This document shows positions 24,820 through 34,581 of a stretch of 64,000 nt of DNA, piece after piece. The notes under the pieces were generated by a model, which did not search any database, was not told where the DNA came from, and worked only from the letters and a program-made list of their open reading frames with translations. The first letter of the stretch is position 1. Every line of letters starts with the position of its first letter. A program made the position numbers and the translations under genes. The stretch is from NCBI GenBank assembly GCA_963755085.1, contig CAVWIN010000004.1:124001-188000 (forward strand). Reading direction: 5' to 3'. This DNA comes from JACVRM01 sp963755085 (GTDB taxonomy: Bacteria; Actinomycetota; Thermoleophilia; Gaiellales; Gaiellaceae).

Positions 24820-26545
24820 ATGAGCGACCGGATCGTCGTCGAGGTCGGGCAGCGGGGGAAGCTCGTCGTCGGCGAGCCGTACTTCGCGCCGGGGACGCCG
24901 CTCGTGCTCGACCGGAAGCGCCTCGGGGACGCGCACCCGGGCGACCTCGCCGTCGTGCTCCCGGGCCGCGGCCGCGCGCGGGTGGAGCGGGTGGTCGGGC
25001 CTGCCTCGTCGCTCGCCGCGGTGCTCGAGGCCCTGCTCGAGCAGGAGGGCCTGCGCGCGCCCTTCGAGCCATATGACCCGCCGGACCCGCCGCTCGAGGG
25101 CCGCACCGACCTGCGCGACCTGGTCACCTTCACGGTCGACCCTGACACGGCGAAAGACTTCGACGACGCCATCTCTGCCCGCGCCGACGGAGACGGGATC
25201 CGCGATCTGGGTGCACATCGCCGACGTATCGGCGTTCGTCCCGGCCGGCAGCCCCCTCGACGTCGGCGCTTCGCACCGCGGCAACTCCGTCTACGTGCCC
25301 GGCCGGGTGGCGCCAATGCTTCCCCCGCAGCTCGCGGACGACCGCTGCAGCCTGCGTCCGCACGTCGACCGGCTCTGCCTGACCGTCGAGGTGCTGTTCG
25401 ACGCGAAGCTCGACGCCGGCGAGCCGCTCTTCTACCGCTCCATCATCCGCAGCGACGAGCGGCTCACCTACGACCGAGCCCAGGCGATCCTCGCCGGCGG
25501 CGAGCGGGCGGACGCGCTCGAAGTCGGCGAGGCGATCGCGCTGGCAGACCGGGTCGCGCGCGAGCTGCGCCGCCGTCGCTTCGCGCGCGGCGCGCTGCGC
25601 ATCACGCGGCCCGAGCTCTCCTTCGCCTTCGACGACGGACAGGTCGAACGCGCGTGGCTCGAAGCCGAGCCGCAGGCGCACGCGCTCGTCGAGGAGCTGA
25701 TGATTCTTGCCAACGAGGCGGTGGCCGGGTTGCTGTCCTCGCGCAACCGCGAGGCGCTGTACCGCGTCCACGAGAACCCCGACCCGCAGGCAGTCGCTCT
25801 CCTCATCGCCAAGCTCGCCGACCTCGGAGTTCCCACGCCGCCGGTGCCCGAGGACGAGCACATGACCGGCTCGGAAGCGGCCGCCCTCGTCCACGAGATC
25901 AGCGAGCGCGTCACCGAGTACGTCGGCCAGTCGGGCCGCGGGCGGGTCGCGTTCCCGACGCTCGTCCTGCGGTCGCTCAAGCAGGCGCGCTACGACCCGC
26001 GCAACCTCGGGCACATGGGCCTGGCGAGCCGCGCCTACTGCCACTTCACGTCGCCGATCCGCCGCTATCCGGACCTCGTCTGCCACCGTGCGCTCCTCCG
26101 CGAGCTCGGCGTCTCCGACGAGCCGGTCGCTCCCGAGGAGCTCGAGATCGTCGCGGAGCAGACGTCGGCGACCGAGCGCGCAGCGTCCAGGATCGAGTAC
26201 CTCGCCGACGAGATCTGCATCGCGTGGCTGCTCGAGCGGGAGCTGTTCGAGCGCGGCTGGGACGTGCCCTACGAGGGTGAGATCGCCGGGGTCATCGGCT
26301 CCGGCCTCTTCGTTCGGTTCGGCGAGGTGTACGAGGGCTACGTGCCCGTGCGGCGGCTGCCCGGCGATTACTTCGAACTGACGGAGCTGGGCACCGCGCT
26401 CGTCGGACGCCGGAGCAACCGGACCTTCCGGCAAGGCGACGCGATCGAGGTCACGGTCACGTCGGTCGACCGGACGACGGGCAAGGTCGAGCTCGCCCCC
26501 TTCCTAGAATCGGTGGAATGGCGCGGAAAACGGGCGAGAAGCTGA
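24820..26545 (+). CDS. rnr: RNase R/RNase II family exoribonuclease, one frameshift
   Basis: 3'-5' exoribonuclease of about 575 aa, once a frameshift near 25197 is corrected. There, GGG in GACGGAGACGGGATCC has one G too many. Before it is the RNB motif DPDTAKDFDDAIS with metal-binding Asp residues; after it come WVHIADVSAFV, the TSPIRRYPDL signature and a C-terminal S1 domain (GEIAGVIGSGLFVRF). The usual N-terminal cold-shock domains are much reduced. The change is probably a homopolymer sequencing error, since both sides are well conserved. Its end overlaps smpB by 28 bp. Confidence 0.85.
26505..26510 (+). promoter_or_regulatory. Probable -10 box of smpB
   Basis: TAGAAT lies 7 nt before the smpB ATG, inside the rnr coding end. 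This suggests smpB has its own leaderless transcript. Confidence 0.45.
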
Positions 26546-26982
26546 TCGCGGAGAACCGGCGCGCGCGCTACGAGTACCACCTGCTCGAGCGCGTGGAGAC
26601 CGGCATCGTGCTGACCGGCACCGAGGTGAAGTCCCTCCGCGAGGGCCGGGCGACGCTTGCCCAGGCCTATGCCGACGTGCGCGACGGCGAGCTCTGGCTC
26701 ATCGGCCTGCACATTTCGCCCTACGACCGCGGCACGAGCGGTGCGCACGATCCCGACCGCCCGCGCAAGCTGCTCGCGCACCGGCGCGAGATCGACTCGC
26801 TCTACGGGATGGTGCGCGAGAAGGGCCTGACGCTCGTGCCGACGCGCCTCTACTTCAAGGACGGGCGGGTCAAGGCCGAGCTGGCCGTCGCGCGCGGCAA
26901 GGAGGTGCGCGACAAGCGCCGCGACATCGCGAAGCGCGAGGCCGATCGCCAGATCGAGCGCGCGCTGAAGTCCAGGCGCTGA
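26518..26982 (+). CDS. smpB: SsrA-binding protein SmpB
   Basis: 154 aa; binds tmRNA and brings it to stalled ribosomes for trans-translation. The OB-fold segments RARYEYHLLERVETGIVLTG and TEVKSLREGRATLAQAYADV are typical, as is the basic C-terminal tail ending ALKSRR. The tmRNA gene is usually close by; here it lies 7.1 kb downstream, beyond two broken genes. Confidence 0.97.
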   Translation: MARKTGEKLIAENRRARYEYHLLERVETGIVLTGTEVKSLREGRATLAQAYADVRDGELWLIGLHISPYDRGTSGAHDPDRPRKLLAHRREIDSLYGMVREKGLTLVPTRLYFKDGRVKAELAVARGKEVRDKRRDIAKREADRQIERALKSRR

Positions 26983-27306
26983 CTTGACTTTGGGCGTAGG
27001 ACGCACCGTTTCCGGAAATGGGCCGTTCGGCCCATGAACTCGTTGCAGATCGGGCGTAGGGTCGCCCGATTCGAGGGTGTTTCGGTGCGCGAGACGAGCC
27101 TCCGCGTGCGGCGCGGGGTGGGGCGGGACCGCCGGAAACGGTAGGCTCTCTGGCGGGTCAGCGGATTGTTGCGATCCGCATAGATTTCGGGGGCTTCTAG
27201 TAGGGGCGAGTAGAAGGTGGCAGGATGTGCCGCATCCGCGACTGGCGGGTTTTGCGGGTGGGTGAGAACGGGCGCGCCGAGCGCGCCCTGAGGAGAGGTG
27301 ACATTC
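26983..27306. other. Intergenic region, no gene seen
   Basis: 324 bp after smpB. It contains the hairpin ATGGGCC-GTTC-GGCCCAT (27018-27035), which could end smpB transcription though no T-run follows. It also has two copies of GGGCGTAGG (26992 and 27052), the inverted repeat GCGGAT/ATCCGC near 27160-27180, and a strong GAGGAGAGGTGA ribosome site just before 27307. Confidence 0.5.
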
Positions 27307-30215
27307 ATGGCGGCTGCGGTGTTTGGTTCTTCGTTCCGGCGGCGGATCGTATTCGGGCTGGCTGCGCTCGTTGCGTGAGCGCGCTCGTCGCGTTGATGGG
27401 CGTGCGCGCGAGCGGCGCGGCGCCGCCCGACCATTTCGTTGTGTCCGTGTCCGGCGGGAACCCGGTTGCCGGTCAGCCGTTCAACGTGACGGTTATGGCC
27501 CAGGACTCGTCCAACAACACCGACACGGCCTACAACAGCAACAACCAGTTGATCACGTTCTCGGGGCTTAACACCGCGCCCGACGGCACGGCGCCCACTC
27601 TGCTCGTCACGGTCGACTTCAGTGCGACGCCCGGCGTGGGCACTGCCTCACTGACGCTCGACAAGGCGGAGACCGTCTCCCTCGAGGCGCAAGACGGTAC
27701 TGCGGGGACTCCTACTCCGCCGACGGCACAGTCGACCCGGGCGCGCTCGACCATTTCGGCGTCCCGAACCCGGGGACGCAGACCGCGGGTCAGTCGTTCA
27801 CCGAAACGATCACGGCGCAGGACACCTGGGACAATACGGCATACGCAGCCGGGACCGGCTACCCGGATGGGCAGCATGCACTGACGTTCTCTGGGGCCGC
27901 GGCGACGCGCCGAACGGGACCAATCCGTGCTTACGTGGCGGACTCGCCGAACGGGGTCGTGTACTCCAACGAACGCGTTCACTGTCAATTTCACCGAGTG
28001 GCGTCAGCGACCCGATTCACATCACGCTGGTCGAGGCCGCGTCGACGACGTTGACCGCGACTGCGACGGCCGCTGCTGACGGACACCGTCGAGCTTGACG
28101 GTCGATCCGGCTGATGCGGCTCAGTTCGCGGTGCCGACGCCGGCGACGCAGACGGCGGGTATGTCGTTCAACGAGACGATCACGGCGCTGGATGCGTACG
28201 GGAACACGGCGTCGGGGAACGCGGCGAATCCTGGTGGGTACGCGGGAGCGAAGACGCTGACGTTTTCGGGGCCGGCGAACTCGCCGAACGGGACGCATCC
28301 GTGTTACGGGGCTGCGGATTCGCCTCCGTGTGCGGCGCCGGATACGGCGAGCGTGACCTTCACGGCCGGGGTCAGCGCTGCGGTTCCGGTCACGCTGTTC
28401 AACGCGGCGTCGACGACGTTGACGGCGGCTGCGTCGTCGCCGACGCTGACGGGCACGTCGTCGAGCTTCACGGTGGATCCGGCTGATGCGGCTCAGTTCG
28501 CGGTGTCGCGCCGGGGACGCGGACGGCGGGTACGTCGTTCAACGAGACGATCACGGCGCTGGATGCGTACGGGAACACGGCGTCGGGGAACGCGGGGAAT
28601 CCTGGCGGGTACGCGGGAGCGAAGACGCTGACGTTTTCGGGGCCGGCGAACTCGCCGAACGGGACGCATCCGTGTTACGGGGCTGGGGATTCGCCTCCGT
28701 GTGCGGCGCCGGATACGGCGAGCGTGACCTTCACGGCCGGGGTCAGCGCTCTTTCCGGTCACGCTGTTCAACGCGGCGTCGACGACGTTGACGGCAGCTG
28801 AGTCGTCGCCGACGCTGACGGGCACGTCGTGGAGCTTCACGGTTGATCCGGCGATCCGGATCATTTCGCGGTGTCGAAGCCGGGGACGCGACGGCGGGTA
28901 CGTGGCTTCAACGAGACGATCAGTGCGCTGGATGCGTATGGGAACGCAGCGACGGGGAACACGGTCGATCTGGCGGGTAGCGGGGGCGCAGACGTTGACG
29001 TTCTCGGGGCCGGCGAACTCGCCGAATGGGACGCATCGTGCTACGGGGCGGCCGACACGCCCCGTGTGGGGCCGGATAGGCGAGCGTGAGTTCACGGCCG
29101 GGGTCAGTGCGCGGTTCCGGTCACGCTGTTCAAGGCGCAGGCCGCTGTCTCCCTGACCGTGACACAGAGCGCCCTGAGCGGCAGCAGCAGCGAGCTTCCA
29201 GGTCTCCCCGGATGCTCCGGCGACCCTGACGTTCAGCCCCGGCGCCGATTCCCGAGACGGAGGTCAACAAAATCATTAATGGTCCGCCGGCCAACGGGCA
29301 TCAGACGTCACTGTGCCAGATCAGTACGGCAACCGCGCGTACAGCATTCAGGTCACGATCACGGTCGACCCGCTGTCGCAGTGCGCGACGCCGGTGGCCT
29401 CGTGCTCGACCTCCAACCTGATCGGGACGACGACGGTCGACCACGTCGGGTTCGAGTTCCGTCGGACACTGCGCCCGACCGGCGTCGCGAACTTCAGCCT
29501 CTCCGCCAACCTCGTCCAGGTGGGCTACGTACTGCGCGCGACGGCGCCTGAACGGGAAGCATTCGGGAAGAGCAGCGGATTCAACATCGGGACGAAGGTC
29601 TCCCCTGCGCCCCCTCGTGCACAAACCAGCAGGCCTCGATTCCGCAACAACACGACCCTCTCCGTCGACGGGGCGACGACCGGTAACACCGGTACGACCC
29701 TCGGTCTGGCGCTGATCCAGTCGGGCGCGAACTTCGTGGCCCTCGACCCGGTCCTCTGCACGTCCGCCGGCGTTCCGTTCACGCCGGCAATCGGGGCCCC
29801 GACGGCGAACATCGACGTCAACGTCGTCGGTGCCGGCACGCCGGCCCTTACGGTGACATGGACGCTCGACCAGCTCGATTGTCAACCTCAACGCGAACAA
29901 CGGCGCGGCGCACTACCAAGCATGTGCGGGCGCGGTCAACCTCACGGATCCGACGAACGGCAATCTGCCCGCCGCGAAGCGATGGACGACGAAGGACGGG
30001 ACGAAGGCCGTGCCGAGCCTGGATTCCGCCTTCGGTGTCTATCTCTACTGGGGCGTGCTTCGGGACTGCGACACCAACACGAAGAAGAACGCGCTGACGT
30101 CGATCCCTGCGTCGCTGTCGAGGACGAAGGATTCAGTCGCGGCAACATGAGCTTGAAGTTCGTGGTCCCGTATCCGTACGACTTTCGGATGGGCATGGAG
30201 CCCGTAAGAACTTGA
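27307..30215 (+). pseudogene. Broken gene for a large secreted repeat protein
   Basis: It starts with a ribosome site and signal peptide (MAAAVFGSSFRRRIVFGLAALVA), interrupted by TGA at 27376. The next frame continues SALVALMGVRASGAAPPDHFVVSV. Four tandem Ig-like or invasin-like repeats of about 123 aa follow, then a non-repeat C-terminal part to about 30215 (IQVTITVDPL, NTTLSVDGATT, LKFVVPYPYDF). Ten or more frame changes are needed. It would have been a cell-surface or adhesion-like protein. Decay cannot be told from poor base calls in this repetitive stretch. Confidence 0.65.
27732..29150 (+). repeat. Four tandem ~370-bp repeats
   Basis: Units begin near 27732 (degenerate), 28101, 28473 and 28842. 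The segment ACGAGACGAT recurs at 28171, 28542 and 28911. The last three units are near-identical, with blocks such as GCGCTGGATGCGTA. The expected in-frame period is 372 bp (124 codons), but spacings of 371 and 369 are found, so bases are missing. Each encodes a domain with FAVSTPGTQTAGTSFNETI and LTFSGPANSPNGTHPCYG. Confidence 0.85.
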
Positions 30216-30228
30216 GAGAGAGAACGCG

Positions 30229-30266
30229 TCCCGGAGCGGGCTACGCCGAGGCTGCCCGCTCCGGGA
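30229..30266. terminator. Convergent hairpin between two broken genes
   Basis: TCCCGGAGCGGG (30229-30240) and CCCGCTCCGGGA (30255-30266) form a perfect 12-bp stem with a 14-nt loop. The loop carries the stop codon of the minus-strand pseudogene. Position between converging genes suggests a two-way terminator. Confidence 0.65.
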
Positions 30267-33200
30267 GCGGAATCGCCGGCACCGACGACGACGTCGAGCC
30301 GCCCCAAGATAACGTCGCGCTCGGCGACGAGCTCTCGGTCGGCTCGTTTCGCAGCGTGCGCAGCAGGGCGAGCGCGTCCAGAGCGAGCCATAGCTCGTAA
30401 CGGCGTTCTCCTCGCGTGCGTCTCTGACGCTCTGCTCGAGCGCTTGCTCGGCGGCGTCGAACTCGCCAAGCTGCATGAGCGCGCTGCCCTCGATGCGCTT
30501 CAGCATCGGAACGAGCTGATCGATCGCATGCTGAGCTCGCGCTGCCGCCAGCGTCTCGACCGCCAATGTCCGTGCCCGTTCGGCTGCGCCCTCGAGGACG
30601 AGGCATTCAGCGAACCGTGCGTTCGTCGTCACGAGCTGGTCACGCGCACCAACCCGATCACTCGCTCGAGCGCCTCGCCCAGCAGTTCGTGCGCCTCTTC
30701 GAATCGGCCTGAAGGGCGGCGAAGCGGCCATAGACGCTCGCGATCGCGCCGATCAGGTCGGTCGGTGCAACGCTCGAGAATGCGCAGCGCACTGCGGACG
30801 AGCGGGACGGCATCTTTGAGCGGCCTGGTACGAATGAGGATCTCGCCGCGGTTGATGTCGAGTTGTCCTTGAGAGCGGTCGCCCGCCCGCTCCACGCCTC
30901 CTCGGCGCGGCGGAAGTATTCGGCGCCCTCCGTCCAGCGCCCCTCGAGCGCCGCGAACACGCCGAGGTTGTTGGGCTTCAGGGCGGCCTCGCCGAGATTG
31001 CCGTGCTCCTCGTAGATCGCGAGCGCTCGCGGCGAGTACACAGACCTCGCCGAAGCGGCCGGGCGCGCGTAGCGGCGTGAGCACGGAGAACACGTACACG
31101 AGCGGCTGTCAGCGGCAGCACCGGCCCGCTTCGCCTCCTCGATCGCACTCTCGGACAAGCGAATCGCCTCGACCGCATTCCCCTCTTGAATCCGCAGTCC
31201 GCCTAGCCAGGCGTAGACCCGCGCGCGCAGCACACCTGCCTCTTTCTCCCTTGCGCCGTCCAGCGTCCGCTCAGCGCGGCGGAGCCAGCGAACCGTCTCC
31301 GCGGGTACTTCCCGAGCCGCCACGGGACCATCGCTTGCCTTGAGCAGTAGACGAGCCTCTTCGACAGAGTCGGTCGCTTGCAACAGTTAGTCGCGCCGGG
31401 TCTCCCGGTACGCTGCGCCGGCGCGGACGACCTCCCCGAGCGACGCGCACGTCGCTGAGCTCTCGACGCCTGCGAGACCTCGTGGGGTGGAAGCTCGGGC
31501 ATTCCTCGGGCCGCCGCGATCGCGCGCTCGTAGAAGGCGGCGGCCTCGGCGTTGCGCGTACATCGACGACGCGCGGCCACCGGCAACGAGCGAGTAGCGC
31601 CACGCCTTCTGAAACTCGTGTGCGTCGAAGAAGTGCAGCGAGAGAAGTTCCGCGTCGTCGGGAACGCCGGTCGGCGGGCAGCTCGAAGGGGCCGACGCGC
31701 GGTGCGGATGTGCCGGCGGCGTTACGGAAGGCCCTCATACGCGGCGATCCCGGTCAGGGCGTGTCGAAGCGAAGCGCTGTTCGGCCGTCGGGCTCGACGA
31801 GGGCGTGCGGGTTAGCGCGACCTGGTCGCGTCGACGGGGCGCGTGGAACGTCCGGCAGAGCGGCAAGCCGAGGTCTCGGTCGACCTCGTAACAGCCGGAG
31901 AACAAACGCGTAGCGCAACAGAGTCTTGTCGGCCGGGGCGAGACGGTCAATCCGGGATCCAACGAGGCCCTGATCGAGTCGGGCAGCGCGTCGACGCTGC
32001 CCGCCTCGCGCGCGGCCGCGACGAGCTGCTCGGGGTTGCCCCCGGCGCGTGCCTGGAGGACGGCGATCTGGTGCGGCGGCAGGTGCAGGGTCTCGGTCTC
32101 CGCCTCGAGGAGCGCGGCGGCTGCCGCCTCGTCGAGCGGGCCGAGCTCGATCGTCCTGACGCGTGCCCGGTCGACGGCTCGTAGCTGGCCGCCGCACTCG
32201 CTCGGTCGCGATGCTTAACCAGGGGCGATGCGCATGCGCTCGACGAGCGCGGCGAGCAGTTCGTGGGATGATCGTCGGGACAGCGGATGTCCTAGAAAAC
32301 GGGCAGCGTCGGCGTAAGGAGATCATCGTCCCGCGGCGCGACACGGAGGACCTCTTCGAGCCGCGCCTTCCGGAATTTCTCGTCGAGACTCTCCGTCTCG
32401 GGCGTACGGGGGCCCTCGAGGTCCAGCACGGTGCCGATGAGCGGGAGACCATGACGCTGCAGTGCGATGCCGTACATCTGCGCCGCCAGCCGGTCGGCCG
32501 CGCCTTCCGGGCCGACCGTCGGGCGAGAGCGAGGAGCCGCCAAAGCAGATTCCTGAGCGGGAGATACGGAGTCGACGACCTCGTACTCCGCGCAGACCGC
32601 ACCGAGGACGAGGACGTCGTCCGCGTGGGATCGAAGCTCGTCGAGGAGGCGCGACTTTCCGACGCCGGGCTCGCCGACCAGGTCGACTGCCCAGCCCTCC
32701 CAGTCGCGAGCGCCCTGCAGCGATTCGCGTAGAACCTCGAGCTCGCTCTCGCGTCCGACGAGCGGTGTGGTGTGGCGGGCGGCGTCGTCGGTCTCGACGA
32801 GCCGCGCCGACGCGGGATGCGTTCACCGGCTGCACCTTGCCCTTGACCAAACGGTTCCAGATCCTCGGTGGCAAACTTCGCGGCCGACCCGGCGAGGACG
32901 TTCTTCGTCGCGAGTATCTCCCCCGTCGGGCCTTCCCCATCACGCGGGCCGCAAGGTTGATCGCGTCACCCTTGACCGAGAACGTGCGACGGAACGGCGG
33001 CCCAAGTCGCCGGAGAAGACGCGTCCGCGTTACGCCAATCCGTAGCGGCAGGCCGTGCCGCGTCCGATGACCCGCGCGGACGCGAGCAGCATGCGCTCCT
33101 GGTCGTGCCCGAAGGCTGGTCGGCGCGCCGGCGACGAGCATGATCTTGCCGCCGTCGCGTGTTGATGTCGGTCTCGAGGAAGCGTGACGCTGTATCGGGC

Positions 33201-34060
33201 GGTCTCGCGCTATGCGACGCTCATCCGACTCGTCAAGCGCGTCGGTGACGCGTCCACGACATCTTCGGCGAGCAGCTGCTAGCACCCGCTGAACTGGACG
33301 AAGGCGACGCTAATGAAGCGGTGCTCGGCTTCGGTGGCTCGCGCAGACGAGATCGCGGATCAGGTCGGCGGCACGCTTCAATCGCGTCGGGTCGACCGCA
33401 TCGACGGCGCCGCCGCGATGTCGACGTCGGGAACGCGCTTGAGCAGGATCGCGGCGCCTTGAGCGCGCCGGGGACCGCCGGATCGAGCGCGACGCCGTCG
33501 CTCGCTGACGGCGATCTCGCCCGCTCGGCGATCTGCTCCATCGTCGACGTCCTCGGTTGCGGCCGGGCCGTGATGATGAGCTCCGATGCAGGATCGCCGA
33601 CCAGGAAGAAGTCGAACGCGCCCGGAGTGGATCCCGACCGACATGCGGAGCTGCACGGCCCCTGCGGTCGACCTCAGGCGCCCGACCGTGCGGATCGCGC
33701 GCTGCATCTCGAACGCGCCGCGGCAGGCCCGCGCGGCGTGGTCATCGCCGTGAAGAGCAGCAGCACGGCGTCGCCGCCCCACTTGACGAGGCCGGCGCCG
33801 TAGGCGTACGCGACGGAGAGGAGCTCGGTGAAGCAGCGGTTGAGCGTGTCGGTCAGCTCCTCCGCGCCGACCTTGCCCTTGCGCGCGAGGCGCTCGGTGA
33901 GCTTCGTGAAGCCGGAAATGTCGACGAAGGCGAGTGTCCCGTCGACCGAGCGGTAGCGCTGGTCGGGCGTATCGCGGAGCCAGTCGATGAGCAGCCGCGG
34001 TACGTACGGGACCAGCAGGTCGGCGGCCCCGCTCGGCGGCTCCTGGGTCGCGATCGCCAT
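30241..34060 (-). pseudogene. Broken cyclase-AAA ATPase-TPR regulator
   Basis: The ATG at 34060 opens a class III adenylate/guanylate cyclase domain (LLIDWLRDTPDQRYRSVDGTL, FVDISGFTKLTERLARKGK, KWGGDAVLLLF). A second cyclase-like part follows (PLRIGV, KGDAINLAARVMGKA, KGKVQPVNASRVG). An AAA segment (WAVDLVGEPGVGKSRLLDEL; IDRLAPADKTLLRYA) and TPR-like helices extend to the stop at 30241. At least ten frame changes occur. The total span (~1270 codons) suits the family. An intact relative, with one cyclase domain and a zinc ribbon, lies at 42617. Transfer, decay or sequencing error are all possible. Confidence 0.65.
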
Positions 34061-34104
34061 GCGGTGAGGCTACCTCGGTCGAGGGATGCTGCACAGAGTG
34101 CGGC

Positions 34105-34110
34105 TACAAT
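34105..34110 (+). promoter_or_regulatory. -10-like box of the tmRNA gene
   Basis: TACAAT, close to the TATAAT consensus, lies 13 nt before the mature tmRNA 5' end. A short leader removed by RNase P would fit. No clear -35 box. Confidence 0.4.
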
Positions 34111-34123
34111 TTGGTGGACATAC

Positions 34124-34483
34124 GGGGGCGACCATGGTCTCGACGTGGTCGGTTCGCCGGCTGAGCTGCAAGCCGAGGTCTCCGGTCGGCCTCGTAAAAC
34201 AACCGGAAACCAACGCAAGTGCGAACAATGACGAACTCGTGGTCTGCCCAGGCAAGGACAAGGGCGATCGCTCCCAGCTCGGCCCGTGCTCAGGAAGCTG
34301 CACCACGAAACGGTCGGCGACTACGGAAGTCAACTCGGCCACGGCGCGAACTGTGCAGTGACTAGCCCGGCAGTAGGTCGGCCGTTCACCGGCCGTCCGG
34401 GCGAAAGCAAAAGGGCGGGCTAAGCTTGTAGATGTTCAGTCAGGTGCGTCCGCGGACGCGGGTTCGGATTCCCGCCGCCTCCA
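34124..34483 (+). ncRNA. ssrA: tmRNA (SsrA RNA)
   Basis: The 5' end GGGGGCGACCATGGTCTCGACG and 3' end CGCCTCCA form a 7-bp acceptor stem (GGGGGCG with CGCCTCC, one G-U). The internal CCTCGTAAAAC and resume region GCAAGTGCGAACAATGACGAACTC are typical. About 360 nt. Two oddities are visible. The tag frame (A-N-N-D-E-L-V after the resume codon) has no stop where LAA-stop or VAA-stop is expected. The T-loop reads TTCGGATT, one G longer than TTCGATT. Both could be base-call errors. No CCA is encoded. Confidence 0.88.
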
Positions 34484-34487
34484 TCTC
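34458..34487 (+). repeat. ssrA 3'-end repeat, copy 1 (within tmRNA)
   Basis: The T-arm plus acceptor 3' strand of tmRNA (GCGGGTTCGGATTCCCGCC then GCCTCCATCTC). This is the left boundary of a series of similar sequences at 36506, 39136 and 40187, as expected for an integration site in ssrA. Confidence 0.7.
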
Positions 34488-34581
34488 GCGTGAACAGGCG
34501 GGATCGAGAACCGTAAACCTCCGCAGAGTTCCAGTGGCCGGCCATTCACACGGCGATGGCATCCGCCTGCCGGGTAGCCGC

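Noticed and set aside
27000..27300. Riboswitch (c-di-GMP type) before the surface-protein gene
   Set aside because: The region has hairpins and a strong ribosome site, but I could not match the conserved core of any riboswitch I know.
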